Origin: Clytia hemisphaerica
Lineage: Eukaryota > Cnidaria > Hydrozoa > Leptothecata > Clytiidae
Reading direction: 5' to 3'
Length of the DNA stretch: 64,000 bases
Assembly (NCBI GenBank): GCA_902728285.1
Contig: CACVBU010001197.1
Coordinates: 9,140-73,139 of the forward strand
Part shown: piece by piece, positions 11,752 through 23,202 of the stretch
Layout of the letters: every line of letters starts with the position of its first letter
Position numbering within the stretch: position 1 is the stretch's first letter
The notes under the pieces: generated by a model
What the model was told of the DNA's origin: nothing
Database searches by the model: none
Seen by the model: the letters and a program-made list of their open reading frames with translations, nothing else
Made by a program: the position numbers and the translations under genes

Positions 11752-12837
11752 GGGGTCTTCGACAAAAAACTTTCGAATTTTTTATCGGCATTGGGTCGAT
11801 AAGCTTCAGACCCCCTCCCCCCCTTGCTCTTATCGACCAAAATTTTTCAAATCCAACTTTTACATCTTGGAAGACACAATTTCCTCAAATCTTGTCTGCC
11901 ATCGCCTTCCCACCCGTCATCGTCGAATTTTGTCTATTTGTGCACGAACATTGAGTTTTTTCATACCCGCATTGATATTGTTAATCAAAGCGAAAGTTAA
12001 AATGACGGGATGAAGTCTCAACATTTCGAAGGAAAAGGCAGCGTGCTGGCCAATGAAAAAAGAGCTTTTTATCAAAGCTAGCTCAAAACTGTACTTTTAA
12101 AGCTGCGAATTTGCGCGCAAAGGTGAAAGCAAGTGAATTCATATGCTTTCAGTGGAGTTTGTGGACAAAATCAGAAAGAAATTGGCTGAAAGGATTTTCG
12201 TCTCAATACTTGATTTTTTATCGGCATGTAGTTGGACCCCCCCACCCCCTTCAGGGTTCGAATTATAAATTTTAGGAGCTTCGCTATTTTTCCGAGCGAA
12301 GCAAGGTAACAGAGGAGCGCCGCAGGCTAAATTTTTTCACTGTTTGCGAAACATTTTTAGTATTTTGCGATGTTGTTTGGAAGAAAATGCGAAAGTATCT
12401 TCAATTCATTTCTCGAGAAAAGCGAAGTTAGATTTGAAGTAAGAGATTATAGACAAAGCAAAGTTTAGTGAAGTTTTGAAGTAACGAGTTTTAGATAAAG
12501 CAATGGATAAACGAGTGAATAAAGTTGCGAGTTTATAAAGCAATAGATAAACGAATGAATGAAGTAGCAAATTGACAAGTTGATAAAGCAATAGATAGAC
12601 GAATGAATAAAGTAGCGAAGTGGCAAGTTTATAAAGCAATAGATAAACAAATGTGTGTAGAAAAATAGGCATTTTCTTATAATTTTTTAACTTCGCATTT
12701 TTGAGTTGGGAAATCTTTTTGGGTCGCTAAATCTAAAATTCACTTCGCATTTTGCGAAGTGCGAAGCTATAATTCGAACCCTGCCCTTATCGGCCCAATG
12801 CCGATAAAAAATTCGAAAGTTTTTTGTCGAAGATCCC
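11752..12837. mobile_element. PIF/Harbinger-like MITE with ~50-bp inverted ends and TAA target repeats
   Basis: GGGGTCTTCGACAAAAAACT at the left faces AGTTTTTTGTCGAAGATCCC at the right. TAA flanks both sides (11749-11751, 12838-12840). Ends stay alike for ~50 bp, to ATCGGCATTGGG. A 3-bp TWA duplication is typical of PIF/Harbinger. Confidence 0.6.
12480..12655 (-). repeat. Minisatellite inside the Harbinger-like element
   Basis: About three imperfect ~60-bp units built on AAAGCAATAGATAAACGAAT and GAATAAAGTAGCGA. The apparent 60-90-codon minus-strand ORFs are translations of this repeat. Confidence 0.6.
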
Positions 12838-12840
12838 TAA

Positions 12841-14079
12841 GGGAATTTCACCACGGCAATTCGGCCACCATAATTTTTGCATACAATTCAATATGGCGGA
12901 TGGAAAGGCGAAAAGGTCTATTGAAATACTAGCTCGTTAATGGATCAACAAAGGATCAATACTCAAGACTTTTTCCCATTGAAAACAAAAAACCTTTGGA
13001 TATTTAGACTCCCAAAACTAAGAGAAAAATAAAGAGTTTTAACCTTTAAATCTAATCATATTTCCTTTCAGTTACATCACTATGCCTTCTTACCTGTCTT
13101 TAAAAATATAAATAAAAGTAATCACGGAAAAGGACGTGAAAAAAAAAGACATAAGTGTGAGAACAGAGTAATCAAACTCAATAGAAAAAGTACCATTAGA
13201 AGTCAACCTGAATCAACCTGAATAAATGCAATCAAAATTCCAGAGAACTTCAAAATTCCCCAAACAACATTACATTACATTACTCCCATCACATAAATTT
13301 TATAAAATACGTCAGAGTAGACTACGCTCGCCACCAAAGAGGTTTATTTGGATAGGGTTATTATATTTTATTGTTCGCTTCTTTTTTAAAGATTCGCCGG
13401 GTTGGAAAAGTATGAATTTCTTTGTACATATTTTACCTACCCCAAATATTTAGGAGGCTGAGTTTTAAACGAATCATCGAGTTGAAACGAACGATAAATG
13501 TATCAAGGTCTGTTTTATTTACCCCCTGGCGACTTAACAAAAGAGACTTAACTCGATGTTACAATCCAATTATTGAAAGTTTGTCTCTGCCTTTTTATAA
13601 TGAGCGAGACATAAGTTCTCTGATTACGCAATTTTCATATTGACATTTTCGAGGCATTTTGATGTAACTGCCTTTGTGTTTAAACTTTCACAAAGTCATG
13701 TTCCCTCATGCGCCGCCATCTAGAATTTGAAATTAGAAGTATGTCGGAAACTATAGACCCAAGTTTATCTCACCCAATAAAAACGAAGGAAAACCACTTT
13801 CGTTTTCTCTGACCAATCAGAATGCCAATGTGAGTTACTATTGTGGAAACCCAGGGCAAACGCAAATAAAACAAATAAAATAAAGACCATATGTTTTTAA
13901 CTTTTTATCATTGAAAAGAGTTTTGATGATAATAATTACATTAAGAATGACTCTTAATTAAAAATAAATGATTAAATTAATGATATCAATGAAGATTTTC
14001 AACATCAATTGCTAAAACAATGGATTAAAGTATATAAAACATCAGGTCTTGAAATTACATATAGGATCGTAGAAACTTT
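12841..14079. other. No gene recognised
   Basis: Only short ORFs without family features; a CCAATCAGA motif at ~13808 resembles those at 4812 and 18643. Confidence 0.35.
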
Positions 14080-14205
14080 CTGAAGAAGCTGGTCCAAACA
14101 TGGTCCGAACATGTTCGGGTCTGCGTGGGCCATGTTCGGACCGTTCTTAAGAAAATGATAATCGCGTGGCCCGAACATGCTCGGATCATGCCGTGGGTTG
14201 TTGTC
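14080..14205. repeat. CCGAACATG hairpin cluster
   Basis: GGTCCGAACATGTTCGG and its inverse GGCCATGTTCGGACCG can fold together, and CCCGAACATGCTCGG repeats at ~14170. Sits just left of family P copy 2. Confidence 0.45.
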
Positions 14206-14277
14206 TAAACTTTTCAATATATCTCCAGAACTAACAGATTTTTTGAAATTCTGTAAAAAGGTCCAAATTCCTGAATA

Positions 14278-16023
14278 CAGTGGAGACCTAAAGCTCTAAA
14301 CCAGCATCTAATAACATGAAAACCAGAATATGATTCTTCAATGGGAATCAAAACTATAAAGTGCACTTACAAACATCAATTCGTCAGATCTAACAAAATT
14401 AATAACCGCACTGTCATCATTGACAATAAAACAAACGATTTTCTGTCAAGAGCCTTGTAAACATTCCAACAACTTCCATCGAAATGATCTATCACAGCTC
14501 TGTCTACCACTTTTTTATTTGAGGATTGAGCTGAGAACGCTCCACGAACTCCTGTGCGGGTGAAAAACTTCAATCTGTCACTCATTTTCTCAAGCGAAGA
14601 GTACGCAAAGCGATTCTAGCTTTACGATCAATGGATAGTATTCAATTATCATTATCCCTTTATTCCTAGAACTTTTGCAAAAAAAAGGAAAAATAGAAAA
14701 GTTGTATTTTTTGGACCTACCCCGGTGGGGTGGAGGTCCTATAAATTAACCTGTGTTTGTTCGTTCGTCAGTTCGTCCGTTCGTCTGTTACCAACTTTTC
14801 TCAGGATTGAATCATAGGAATCTTTTGGTTTTTGGTCCAAAGGTGCAAAATGGTGGTGGGCAAAATGTGACGGAGCCCGATTTTCGAAAAAAAATTTTCT
14901 TGGGCAAATTTGGGCCAAAAAACAGCTAAAAAACGGGTTTTTTGGACTTTGTGAAAGATTGGATCATTAATTTTTTCTGATTTTTTGCATGAAAGTAGGG
15001 TACCATTATAGGTAAAAGATGGCTCAAGCAGATTTTGCAAAAAAATTTTGTTGGCTGAAAAAGCGCATGTTTATCTATAAGAATCACTATTAATAAGCAT
15101 ACATCAATGTTCTTAGTCAAATTACTCAATTTTTTTATGAGATAGATGTTTTTTTTGCTCATGAGGGCTTAATTTTGATAAATATTAGTGTTTAGACATG
15201 AAATTTTGGTTGCTTGGCGTTTTTTTATAGAAAAACTGGCCAAATTCGATATTTTTTTATAAGCACATTATCAATTACTTAGGTATTGCATTTTTTCGAG
15301 ATTGGCTCTTTCATTCTTTATGAATTTTTGCACAAAGATACATAACTATAAGCCCTCGAATGTGAGGCAGCCCGATTTTCAAAAAAAAATCTTTTTGGGC
15401 AAATTTGGGCCAAAAAACAGCTCAAAAACGGGTTTTTTGGACTTTGTGAAATATTGGATCATTGTTTTTTTGCATGAAAGTATTAAATGATGGCTCAAGC
15501 AGATATTTGTAAAAAGCGAATTTTTCAGCTCAAAAAACGCATCTTTATCTATAAGAATCACTATTAATAAGTATACATCAATGTTCTTAGCCAAATTACT
15601 CAATTTTTTAGATGAGATAGATGTTTTTTTTGCTCACGAAGTCTTGAATATGAAAGAATATTTCAAGAGCATGAAATTTTGTTTTCTAAACGTTTTTTTA
15701 TAAGAAACAAACAGCTAATTTTAATAGATCGTCACTGTTTATGTTCTGAATGATTGTTAAATGGTCACGTCACGTAGATATCAATTATATATGTGTTAAA
15801 CACATAACCAGGTAGGTCCATAAAAGTATCACTTGTTTACTGCTCTATTCACATACTGAATTTGAAAGATCTTCTATGTGGCATTTTTTTGCAAACTTCA
15901 AAATTAACCGATTTTTGTCCCGCCTCTGCGGGACTTTGGCTTAAATGCTTGAGTGCAGCATAGGGTACAAAGTCCAAACATGCGTTTTCCGTAATTTTCG
16001 TGTGAAGAGTTAGGTCTACACTG
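14278..16023. mobile_element. pogo-like family P element, copy 2 (split by R1)
   Basis: CAGTGGAGACCTAAAGCTC after TA at 14276-14277; right end TTAGGTCTACACTG at 16023. Inverted relative to copy 1. Interrupted by the R1 element at 14713-15836. Confidence 0.7.
14713..15836 (+). mobile_element. R1 repeat element inside family P copy 2
   Basis: Starts GGACCTACCCCGGTGGGG, a hairpin with the following GGAGGTCC, then a TTCG/CGTT-rich stretch. It contains two ~0.5-kb units and ends GGTAGGTCCATAAAAGTATC-ACTTGT. The other P copy shows the uninterrupted site GTATTTTTTACTG at 10216-10228 (complement), so the insertion lies in a T-run. Confidence 0.7.
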
Positions 16024-16129
16024 TTATAGTTTTACTATGTTCTGTGAAAAATTCATAACCATCAGTCAAATACTTATTCATCTATTTAAGATTGAAGACA
16101 AAAATTTGCGAAGAAAAATAAACTTTGAG

Positions 16130-18465
16130 CACAAAAAATGCTTTTTTAAAAATTTTTTTCCCGACGGGTACAGAATGCATAAAACATAATGCATATTGCA
16201 TAATAATGCATAATGCATAATATTTGAAAAATGTCAATTTTAGAGGCTGTATAATAAGGAGAATTTGAAAGATAATACTTTCAACAAAACAAATATACCA
16301 TTTTCTACCAGAAATTAAATGGTAGAAAGCTGTAAATTTGAATTTTGGATGATGAAAAAATTCCATGATCCACTGAAAACGTTGTCGCCGTTTTGATTTT
16401 CATAGTTGTATTTTACAGAACATAGTATATAGTGTAGAAGAAACACGAAAATATCTCCTCCGTATATTACTTTTCTAACTCGAAAACGTAAATTTTATAG
16501 CAAGATCTTTATTCTGGGCTTTCTCAGATATCTTTTCAAACGAACAATCTTGTTAATAAATTTCGACGGGTTTTCCTTCTTACAAAGCATTAACTATGTG
16601 AATGCTTAAGCCAGTATCCAGCCAATACACAAAAATATATATAAATTATTAAAGAGCTTCATGTGCGAAAACTAGATCAAAGAAAATAGACTTCGAATCT
16701 TTTTACATTCAAATGTTTGTGTGTTTACCTTTTTTGAGAAAGAAAGAAGGGGGGAATCTTTCTGATCTGTTGCATTTTCTTATTATTTATGCTGAGTGAA
16801 AACCCTTTCTGTTGTTATGATTCAAATGTTTTCTCTTTGTTTCGGATTCGAAAAGTAAATATCATGTCTGGGGAAATTCCTCTGATTGGAATGTTTACTT
16901 AAGAAACTCCGAAACTCTTCTGAAGTGGTTTTCGCAGTTTTAACCTCTACAAATGAGAGTTTTAGAAAATATAAAATCGTTCTGTAAATTACACAATACT
17001 ATTGATTCTGTTCAGAAAAGAATGACACATTGGAAAATACAATTTTTGTTGATTTTGGATAATGTCTTGTAACTTCTTAGCAAATGTTTCATGAGAGAGG
17101 GGAAAATGCAGGATTGTGGATTAGGACTCTAGGAATTAACTGGAATTTTTTTTTAATCAAAATGTGTAGTTTTGAGGCTAATATTACCCATTTTCTATCT
17201 TCTTTAAAATAGCCTCAATTAAGCACATATTGAATATCCACATTTGGAACTGGTTCAAAGTTGAAGATCACAGATTGAATTTTTCTAAGATATACTTATG
17301 TGAAAGAATTTCAAGTGATAAATGTGAAAAATTGTGGCTCGAACTCGCTGTATTGATATTTTTTCAATAATTAAAAAAACAATATAGCAAATAAATACTA
17401 GTGATGAAAATAATGAATCTGGTGTTCTTGAAAAATTAGTAAAAAATAGAACATATTTCAAGTATTTACTTACTAATTTTTGTGAAATCATGCGGCTAAT
17501 ATTCACACTTTTTTTAAAAAAGGCCCTTATTTTAAATGGTAGCCACATCCATTCACAAAATACCTGAATTGTTTGAGACTATAGCTTGAAGATCAAATTT
17601 TCACTTTCTGAATTCAAAAGTATCGACTAATAGTTGTCCTGTGATTCTACGTGGCTAAAAAAAAAAGACTTACTAAAATTTCCGGATTGTTAAAAAGGCT
17701 ACCCACATTTTTTCACATAGTGAGTGAAAAAAATAACCTTGTCTAATCTTTCGAAAATTTCATTGGCTTTCTTTTGATACCTTGCATGCCTTTCTTTAAA
17801 ATTGATATGTGATTAATTGTGGCAATAAAGCATGACAGGGAAAATCTATAAATTAGGCTTAAAAAAAGTGATTTGTTTAAAAATTAGACATATTTTTTGA
17901 ATAGCCACACATTTTAACACAAAATCATACAGGAAGTGTTACAAAAAGTCTTTCTATGAAATTAGCCACATATTTAGCACAATATCCCAAAATTTCATAA
18001 CTACAGCTTTTTTACACGGTGAATAAAGTCAGTACGTGAAATGCCTGTTGAAACGTTTTTCCTCAAGTCAAATATCACAATTGCAAGGAGTATTTACAAA
18101 ATTTGGGTGACTGATCTTTTAAATTGAAGTTGCTATACCTTTTTGAAATTAGTTGATAGAATTAGCCACTCAAAAAATTAGCCACAATCTTTCACACACT
18201 TTAAAAGCTAATTACTAGCCTCTGAAGATCACTAGAAATTTCGTTTCAAATGCAAAAGAAATTTTGGTCATTTTGGGACGTGGGAATTTATTTTTTTAAC
18301 TGTAGCCACAAAATATCACATTTTATAGGCTTTTTAAAATCATCACTAAAAAAGTTGAATTATGTCATTCTTTTTTGAACACGATCTATATTATGCATTA
18401 TGCACTATGTTTTATGCATTTTGTACCTGTCAATTTTTTTCCACCGAAAATCAAAAATAACTTTT
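16130..18465. mobile_element. Candidate inverted-repeat element rich in AGCCACA motifs
   Basis: GGGTACAGAATGCATAAAAC (16165) faces the complement of GGTACAAAATGCATAAAACA (~18400-18430), with TGCATAATGCATAAT beside each. Between them AGCCACA followed by TTTTCACA-like sequence recurs about ten times on either strand (17335-18310). Borders are uncertain. Confidence 0.4.
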
Positions 18466-19352
18466 ATAGACTTACCTTCCCCAAACATTGAAGAAGCCTG
18501 TACTAAGTAAAGTAAATGAGATAAGATTTTACAACCTTTCGTCCAAAGCAAAAGACATGCTTTTCTCGCCGCCATCTTGTTTTAGAATGAGAATTATTTT
18601 CGGTTCCAGTTCCCACGGTCTTTTTTTTATCCAATCAGATAAGGTATAGGAAGCTTTACTGAAGGAGGGATAAGGCTGGGACTATCTATTTTTTAAAAGA
18701 TATAGAAAAAAAGGCACTTTTTTGGGTGATAATTAGAATTTTACTTAGAAACTTTAATTCTCTTACCCCCGACTTGGGTCCCCTGATATGAGCAAGGGAA
18801 CCATTATACCCCTACTGAAAATTTCAGATCAAAACAAACAAGGAATTAATTCCTGTAACTCGATGAAAATTGGAAAAAGCTGTATTTTGACTGTTTCTGA
18901 TCTTAAAGTGCTATTTTTTGGTAAAAGCTATACAATTTATGTTTGGATTTCTAGAAAGCTTACCCATTCATTGTCAATATATTTTTTATTTGAAAGTAAT
19001 CTCTTCATGGAATAAAAAGATATAGTCCAAAATTGATTTTTGCATTTCGCCATTTTACCCTAAGCAAACGCACGTGATCTGAATAAATCTGGTTGAAAAC
19101 CTTCTGTCAGGTTTCATTCCGTACGTTTTTTATCCAAGTGGTGAATCGGTTTCCCCATTTCCCGATAATTAAAAATTGGAAATTTCCTGTGGGCACGATT
19201 GGGCGTACCGCCATTGCGAAATATTTTTGTGAAAATTTACCGTATTCTAACGCTAATATAATCTAGATTATAGGAAACAAATATTAAATTTGATCCTTTA
19301 ATTGTTCCTATTTCTAAATTTCACAATGAAAAGAACTTACTTACAAATTATT

Positions 19353-20134
19353 GGGTTGGTCTAAAAAGCAGGGTAGCCAATTGGGGTAGCCAATTGGGCT
19401 AGGTTGTGGGGTACCTAAATATTTTACAGAAATACCGAAAATGAATGCATAGAACCATATTTTACTGACCAGGGAGCATGAATCTGATTGATACTTAGAT
19501 TGATCATGTATGATTCCAAAGATAAACAAAGATATAAATTACCACGTGTTAATGCACGAGGAGTAAGAAATAGAGCTTCATTATTATAGAGCTATTTCAA
19601 AAGACCTTTTGTACCTATTATAAGCTGCCATATTTAAAAATTTTGAAAGGAATTAATTGTTTGAAACATTTAAACATGATTCAAATTAAACAATAGATTC
19701 AATAACAAAGGATTGTTAAGATATGACAAGATTAGAGATCATATGGCCCAAAGGCGATATTATCATCGAATTACAGCTTCACGGAAATAACAATTAAAAA
19801 CATAAATAAAATCTAAATCTAAAATGTTAAAAACTGTTTTGTATATATTTTTTATTCGGGTCTGTAAATTTTCAAAGGAAGCCAAGAAGGAAGACAAAAT
19901 GGCGCCAGGTCTCTTGAGAAGTAACAAAGTTCAGTACCTTTGGAAAAAGCTATTGTGGCTGAAGTTCGAAAGGAATCTTAAATTTTATTACATGGAATCA
20001 TTAACAAGATGTTGTAATAGTTATTTCCACATGAAAACAGGTTTCAGATTTCAAAAGTTTAGGCAAAAAGAGGTACCCCATAACCTAGCCCAATTGGCTA
20101 CACCATTGGTTACCTTGCTTTTTAGAACAACCCC
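19353..20134. mobile_element. hAT-like non-autonomous element, copy 1, 8-bp target duplication
   Basis: GGGTTGGTCTAAAAAGCAGG at the left, matched by GCTTTTTAGAACAACCCC at the right. AAATTATT occurs at 19345-19352 and 20135-20142. Subterminal GGTAGCCAATTGGG is repeated. An 8-bp duplication suits hAT but is not exclusive to it. Confidence 0.7.
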
Positions 20135-20687
20135 AAATTATTTTCTTTAACGGGCGTTGAATCGACATTGACATTTAATGATGTCATAATCAATGCCGTG
20201 CATATTGTCAGCGCCGTGCATATTTTGTCAACATCCTTTTCATTGCATAAATACCACTAAAATATACAAGAAAAGTAAGCATAAATTTATCGCCCACGAG
20301 CACGGCTTAGCTAAGTGCACCTCTCTTATTCATTATCTAAGAATTGAAGCGAGCAAAGATTACTGGGCGGGCTGATAGCGGGCAAAGGTTGTTTGAAGAT
20401 ATAATATATTTAGTTATAATCCAAGGTAGAGATCTATACGATGATCGGTATTTTTTTGTAATTCTATGTTTAGATTTTTCTACCCAGCCCCATTGCTATG
20501 TACGCACGCCCTGTTGCTAAGACCTTTGCTTGAAATTGAAAGCGAAACCAAAATGATTTAGCACACACTGCCGTTTGCGTAATATCAATAAAGTGAAAGG
20601 AGGTCCTGACTGGGTAGGAGACCACCACATGTTATGACCTTCCATTTTCTTATACAATTGATGTGTTCTGATCTCGAGACATTACTA

Positions 20688-20850
20688 ATCGACAAAATCG
20701 GTCATCGATTAAAATCGATAGCTAATCGATTATCAATCGATTGATTAAATATAGATTAAAAACAATAATCAATAGCTAATCCATACTCACAAATTTTTAG
20801 CACTCAATTAAATTATCACCATAGATTTTTAATCGATAATAGCGATTACA
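20688..20850. repeat. Second ATCGAT-rich cluster
   Basis: ATCGATTAAAATCGATAGC, then AATCGATTATCAATCGATTG and further ATCGATAAT repeats. Confidence 0.45.
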
Positions 20851-21056
20851 GTAGTAATCGTCACAGCTGTGCAAAATTACTTGAATCTGATTGGTTTAGA
20901 GGAGTGCGATTAATCGCTAGTTGCACTATTACCACTTTTTGCACTCTACGGCGGGGGGACACTTTTGTCCCCTTATTCTTTTCTCTCCCAAGTCCTTATT
21001 TACTGATGATTACCTCGGAATCGTATGGTTTGGAGTGCAATTAACGATTAATCACA

Positions 21057-21131
21057 AGTAACAAAGGAGAAAATAGTATTTGCACGAGTCAGAAGGACGA
21101 GTGCAAATTACGGTATTTTCTCCTTTGTTAC
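21057..21131. repeat. Long hairpin
   Basis: GTAACAAAGGAGAAAATA at 21057 pairs with TATTTTCTCCTTTGTTAC ending at 21131; pairing continues through TTTGCAC. About 28 bp of stem with small bulges and a ~15-base loop. Confidence 0.6.
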
Positions 21132-21184
21132 GAGTACTAATAATTGATATTTTATTTTAATAAAAATTTTATCTTATATTTTAA

Positions 21185-21500
21185 TGGGCAGTTCCAGAAA
21201 AAAACCTTTACCACAGCTGTGGACGACAGGGTTTTTGGGATCTTTTTTTCACTTAGAAATCCTGAAATATTTGAAAAAGGTTTCGGAAAATCCAGGATTT
21301 TCCTTCATTATTTAGTCATATATATGTATTGGAAAATCCATAAAATTTGCTCTATTTTCTTACCAAGTTTCGGAAAATCCAAGATTTCCCCGTAAAAAAT
21401 CTTGAATGTTACGGAAATCCTGAAGTTTTTCAAAAGTAAATTGTTACGAAAAATCCATGTCGCTCACAGGGGGTTAACGGACTATAACTTGAACCGCCCA
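21185..21500. mobile_element. Inverted-repeat element with iterated CGGAAAATCC
   Basis: TGGGCAGTTCCAG at the left, complement of TGGGCGGTTCAAG at the right. CGGAAAATCC or its complement recurs at least five times inside. Confidence 0.45.
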
Positions 21501-21774
21501 ATCTATGCAATGCTCAAAAACTGAAAATTTGGTATCTAATATATTATCTGTAAAAATTCTTTAATTCTGTTGCATTGCTTAGATAAAAAATCTGTCTGAC
21601 AAGGGATTTGCAATCTGACTTACAAAACCTTGATAATCTGGCATGAACCCACAGTACTTAGCTTATTTCCTATTTCTTAGTAGGGCATTTATTCTATTTA
21701 GCAACAAGCTAAACTAACTATTGTATTTGTTTGATTGTCTGAATGAAAAGGATTTTCGAAAAAAATGACGTGTC

Positions 21775-21865
21775 ATTGGCTTAGGGGTCACCTAAAATAT
21801 TTGGCGACCAGGGGTTACCTAAATCTTAGGGGTCACCTGAATTCTTAGGGGGCACCTAAAACCTG
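21775..21865 (+). repeat. Short tandem TAGGGGTCACCTAAA motifs
   Basis: Four imperfect ~30-bp steps of TTAGGGGTCACCTAAA. Confidence 0.45.
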
Positions 21866-22068
21866 CTGCCAAGCCATGAACAAGGTCCGCATAAACAAAC
21901 GAAAGTGAAAGCAAATGTCACTCGGAATTAGGTGAGCTTGTAAGCCAACTTGGTTTACAATTAACAAACTGGAAAGCGCGATACGAGATCCATAAAAATA
22001 AACATGGCGACTGCTTTTTGAGATCTTTTAAACACCAAGAATTTGAGTTGGAGATTAAGAAACACTAA

Positions 22069-22745
22069 TTAAAAAGTTTTGGGTAAGGAAAAATACAGTC
22101 TGTTTTTCCCTGTAGGTTCAGTAGTGAAATATCTCAATCTTGGCAACCATCTGATTCTCCCTTTAATTCCTTCTTCAGATAATGAGTCTCTCCAAATGTT
22201 TTTGTGCTTAGAATTTACTTCTTTAAAGGTGGCATTTTCGTCCGAGCCTCTGGTTTCTGTAGCAGGTGATACCCCCTTTGTTCTCATAGTGGTTGAAATT
22301 TGGAGAATATTTTTCTAAGATAATATACCAAGTATCTTTCTCTACGCCTTTCCAGACTGTATTTAGTTTTTAATTTCTCCCAATAGTTCAGAGATTTTGT
22401 AAAGAAGATGGTCCATTTAGGAATGATTTTTGAAGCTGTTCTAGTCGTTGCATTTGGTGTCTCTTAGATGGTGACCATAGCTGTGACAGTAATCAATGTG
22501 AGGGACTGCCAATGTCTTCCATAGGGTCAGCATTACAGTAAGGTCCCTTGTTTCGATATATCCATGAACTGATGCCTTTGACTTTACATTTTCTATATGG
22601 TTGTCATTTTTCATACCCACATCTAAAGTGATCCCGAACGTCTTTGACTGTAGTTTTGGTCTCTATCATCTTTTGGTATCAGAGAAGTATTTGAAAAGTT
22701 CTTTATAAGTTCTTCATTTCTACCATAATTGAGATGTTCAAAGTT
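22069..22745 (-). pseudogene. Non-LTR reverse transcriptase C-terminal remnant
   Basis: Minus-strand reading gives FEHLNYGRNEELIKN (~22740), KASVHGYIETRDLTVMLTLW and KTLAVPHIDYCHSYG (~22590-22490), then YSLERRRERY (~22340) and NIWRDSLSEEGIK (~22170). This is the order seen after the palm of jockey/I-like RTs ('TLWKTLVxPxLDYC'). Stops and frameshifts interrupt it. Confidence 0.65.
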
Positions 22746-22982
22746 AGAAACACTTGAGAAAGTCAGAAAATCAGGATAGAAGATAGGAAAATAGAAAATA
22801 GGAGGAAAATAAGAGAGGATGCATCCTGGTGGATGATATCGTTTGCCAATCGTTACCTAGAGACAAGATAATTTATCATGTTTTTATTGGCTGAAGGAAA
22901 GTAGTCAATCTAAGCTTAAACTCCTTTTCAGGATTAGAAACTAGGCTAGTCTTACCTCTTTCCCTTTACAACAATACAATTC

Positions 22983-23202
22983 CGAGTTTATGTATCGGAG
23001 GATATCGAGGGCGACGGTAAGTGAAATGATGCAAAACAAAGTCGATAGTTGATGTACGGCTCTATATCGCCTTTGCTCACCTAAACAGACGACGGTATCT
23101 TGGTGTTTTTACCGTCGTCGAGCAAAGTGGACGGTGGTTTTGGAGACATGTCAACTTTGCTTTATACAGTCCCCCTCCATTTATCTCGAATACATAAACT
23201 CG
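22983..23202. mobile_element. Inverted-repeat element with GACGGT motifs
   Basis: CGAGTTTATGTATCGGAG faces CTCGAATACATAAACTCG. GACGGT/ACCGTC occurs four to five times inside. Confidence 0.5.

Noticed and set aside
12406-12672. Tyr/Leu-rich 88-codon minus-strand ORF resembling a membrane protein
   Set aside because: Translation of a ~60-bp minisatellite; two frames look equally hydrophobic.
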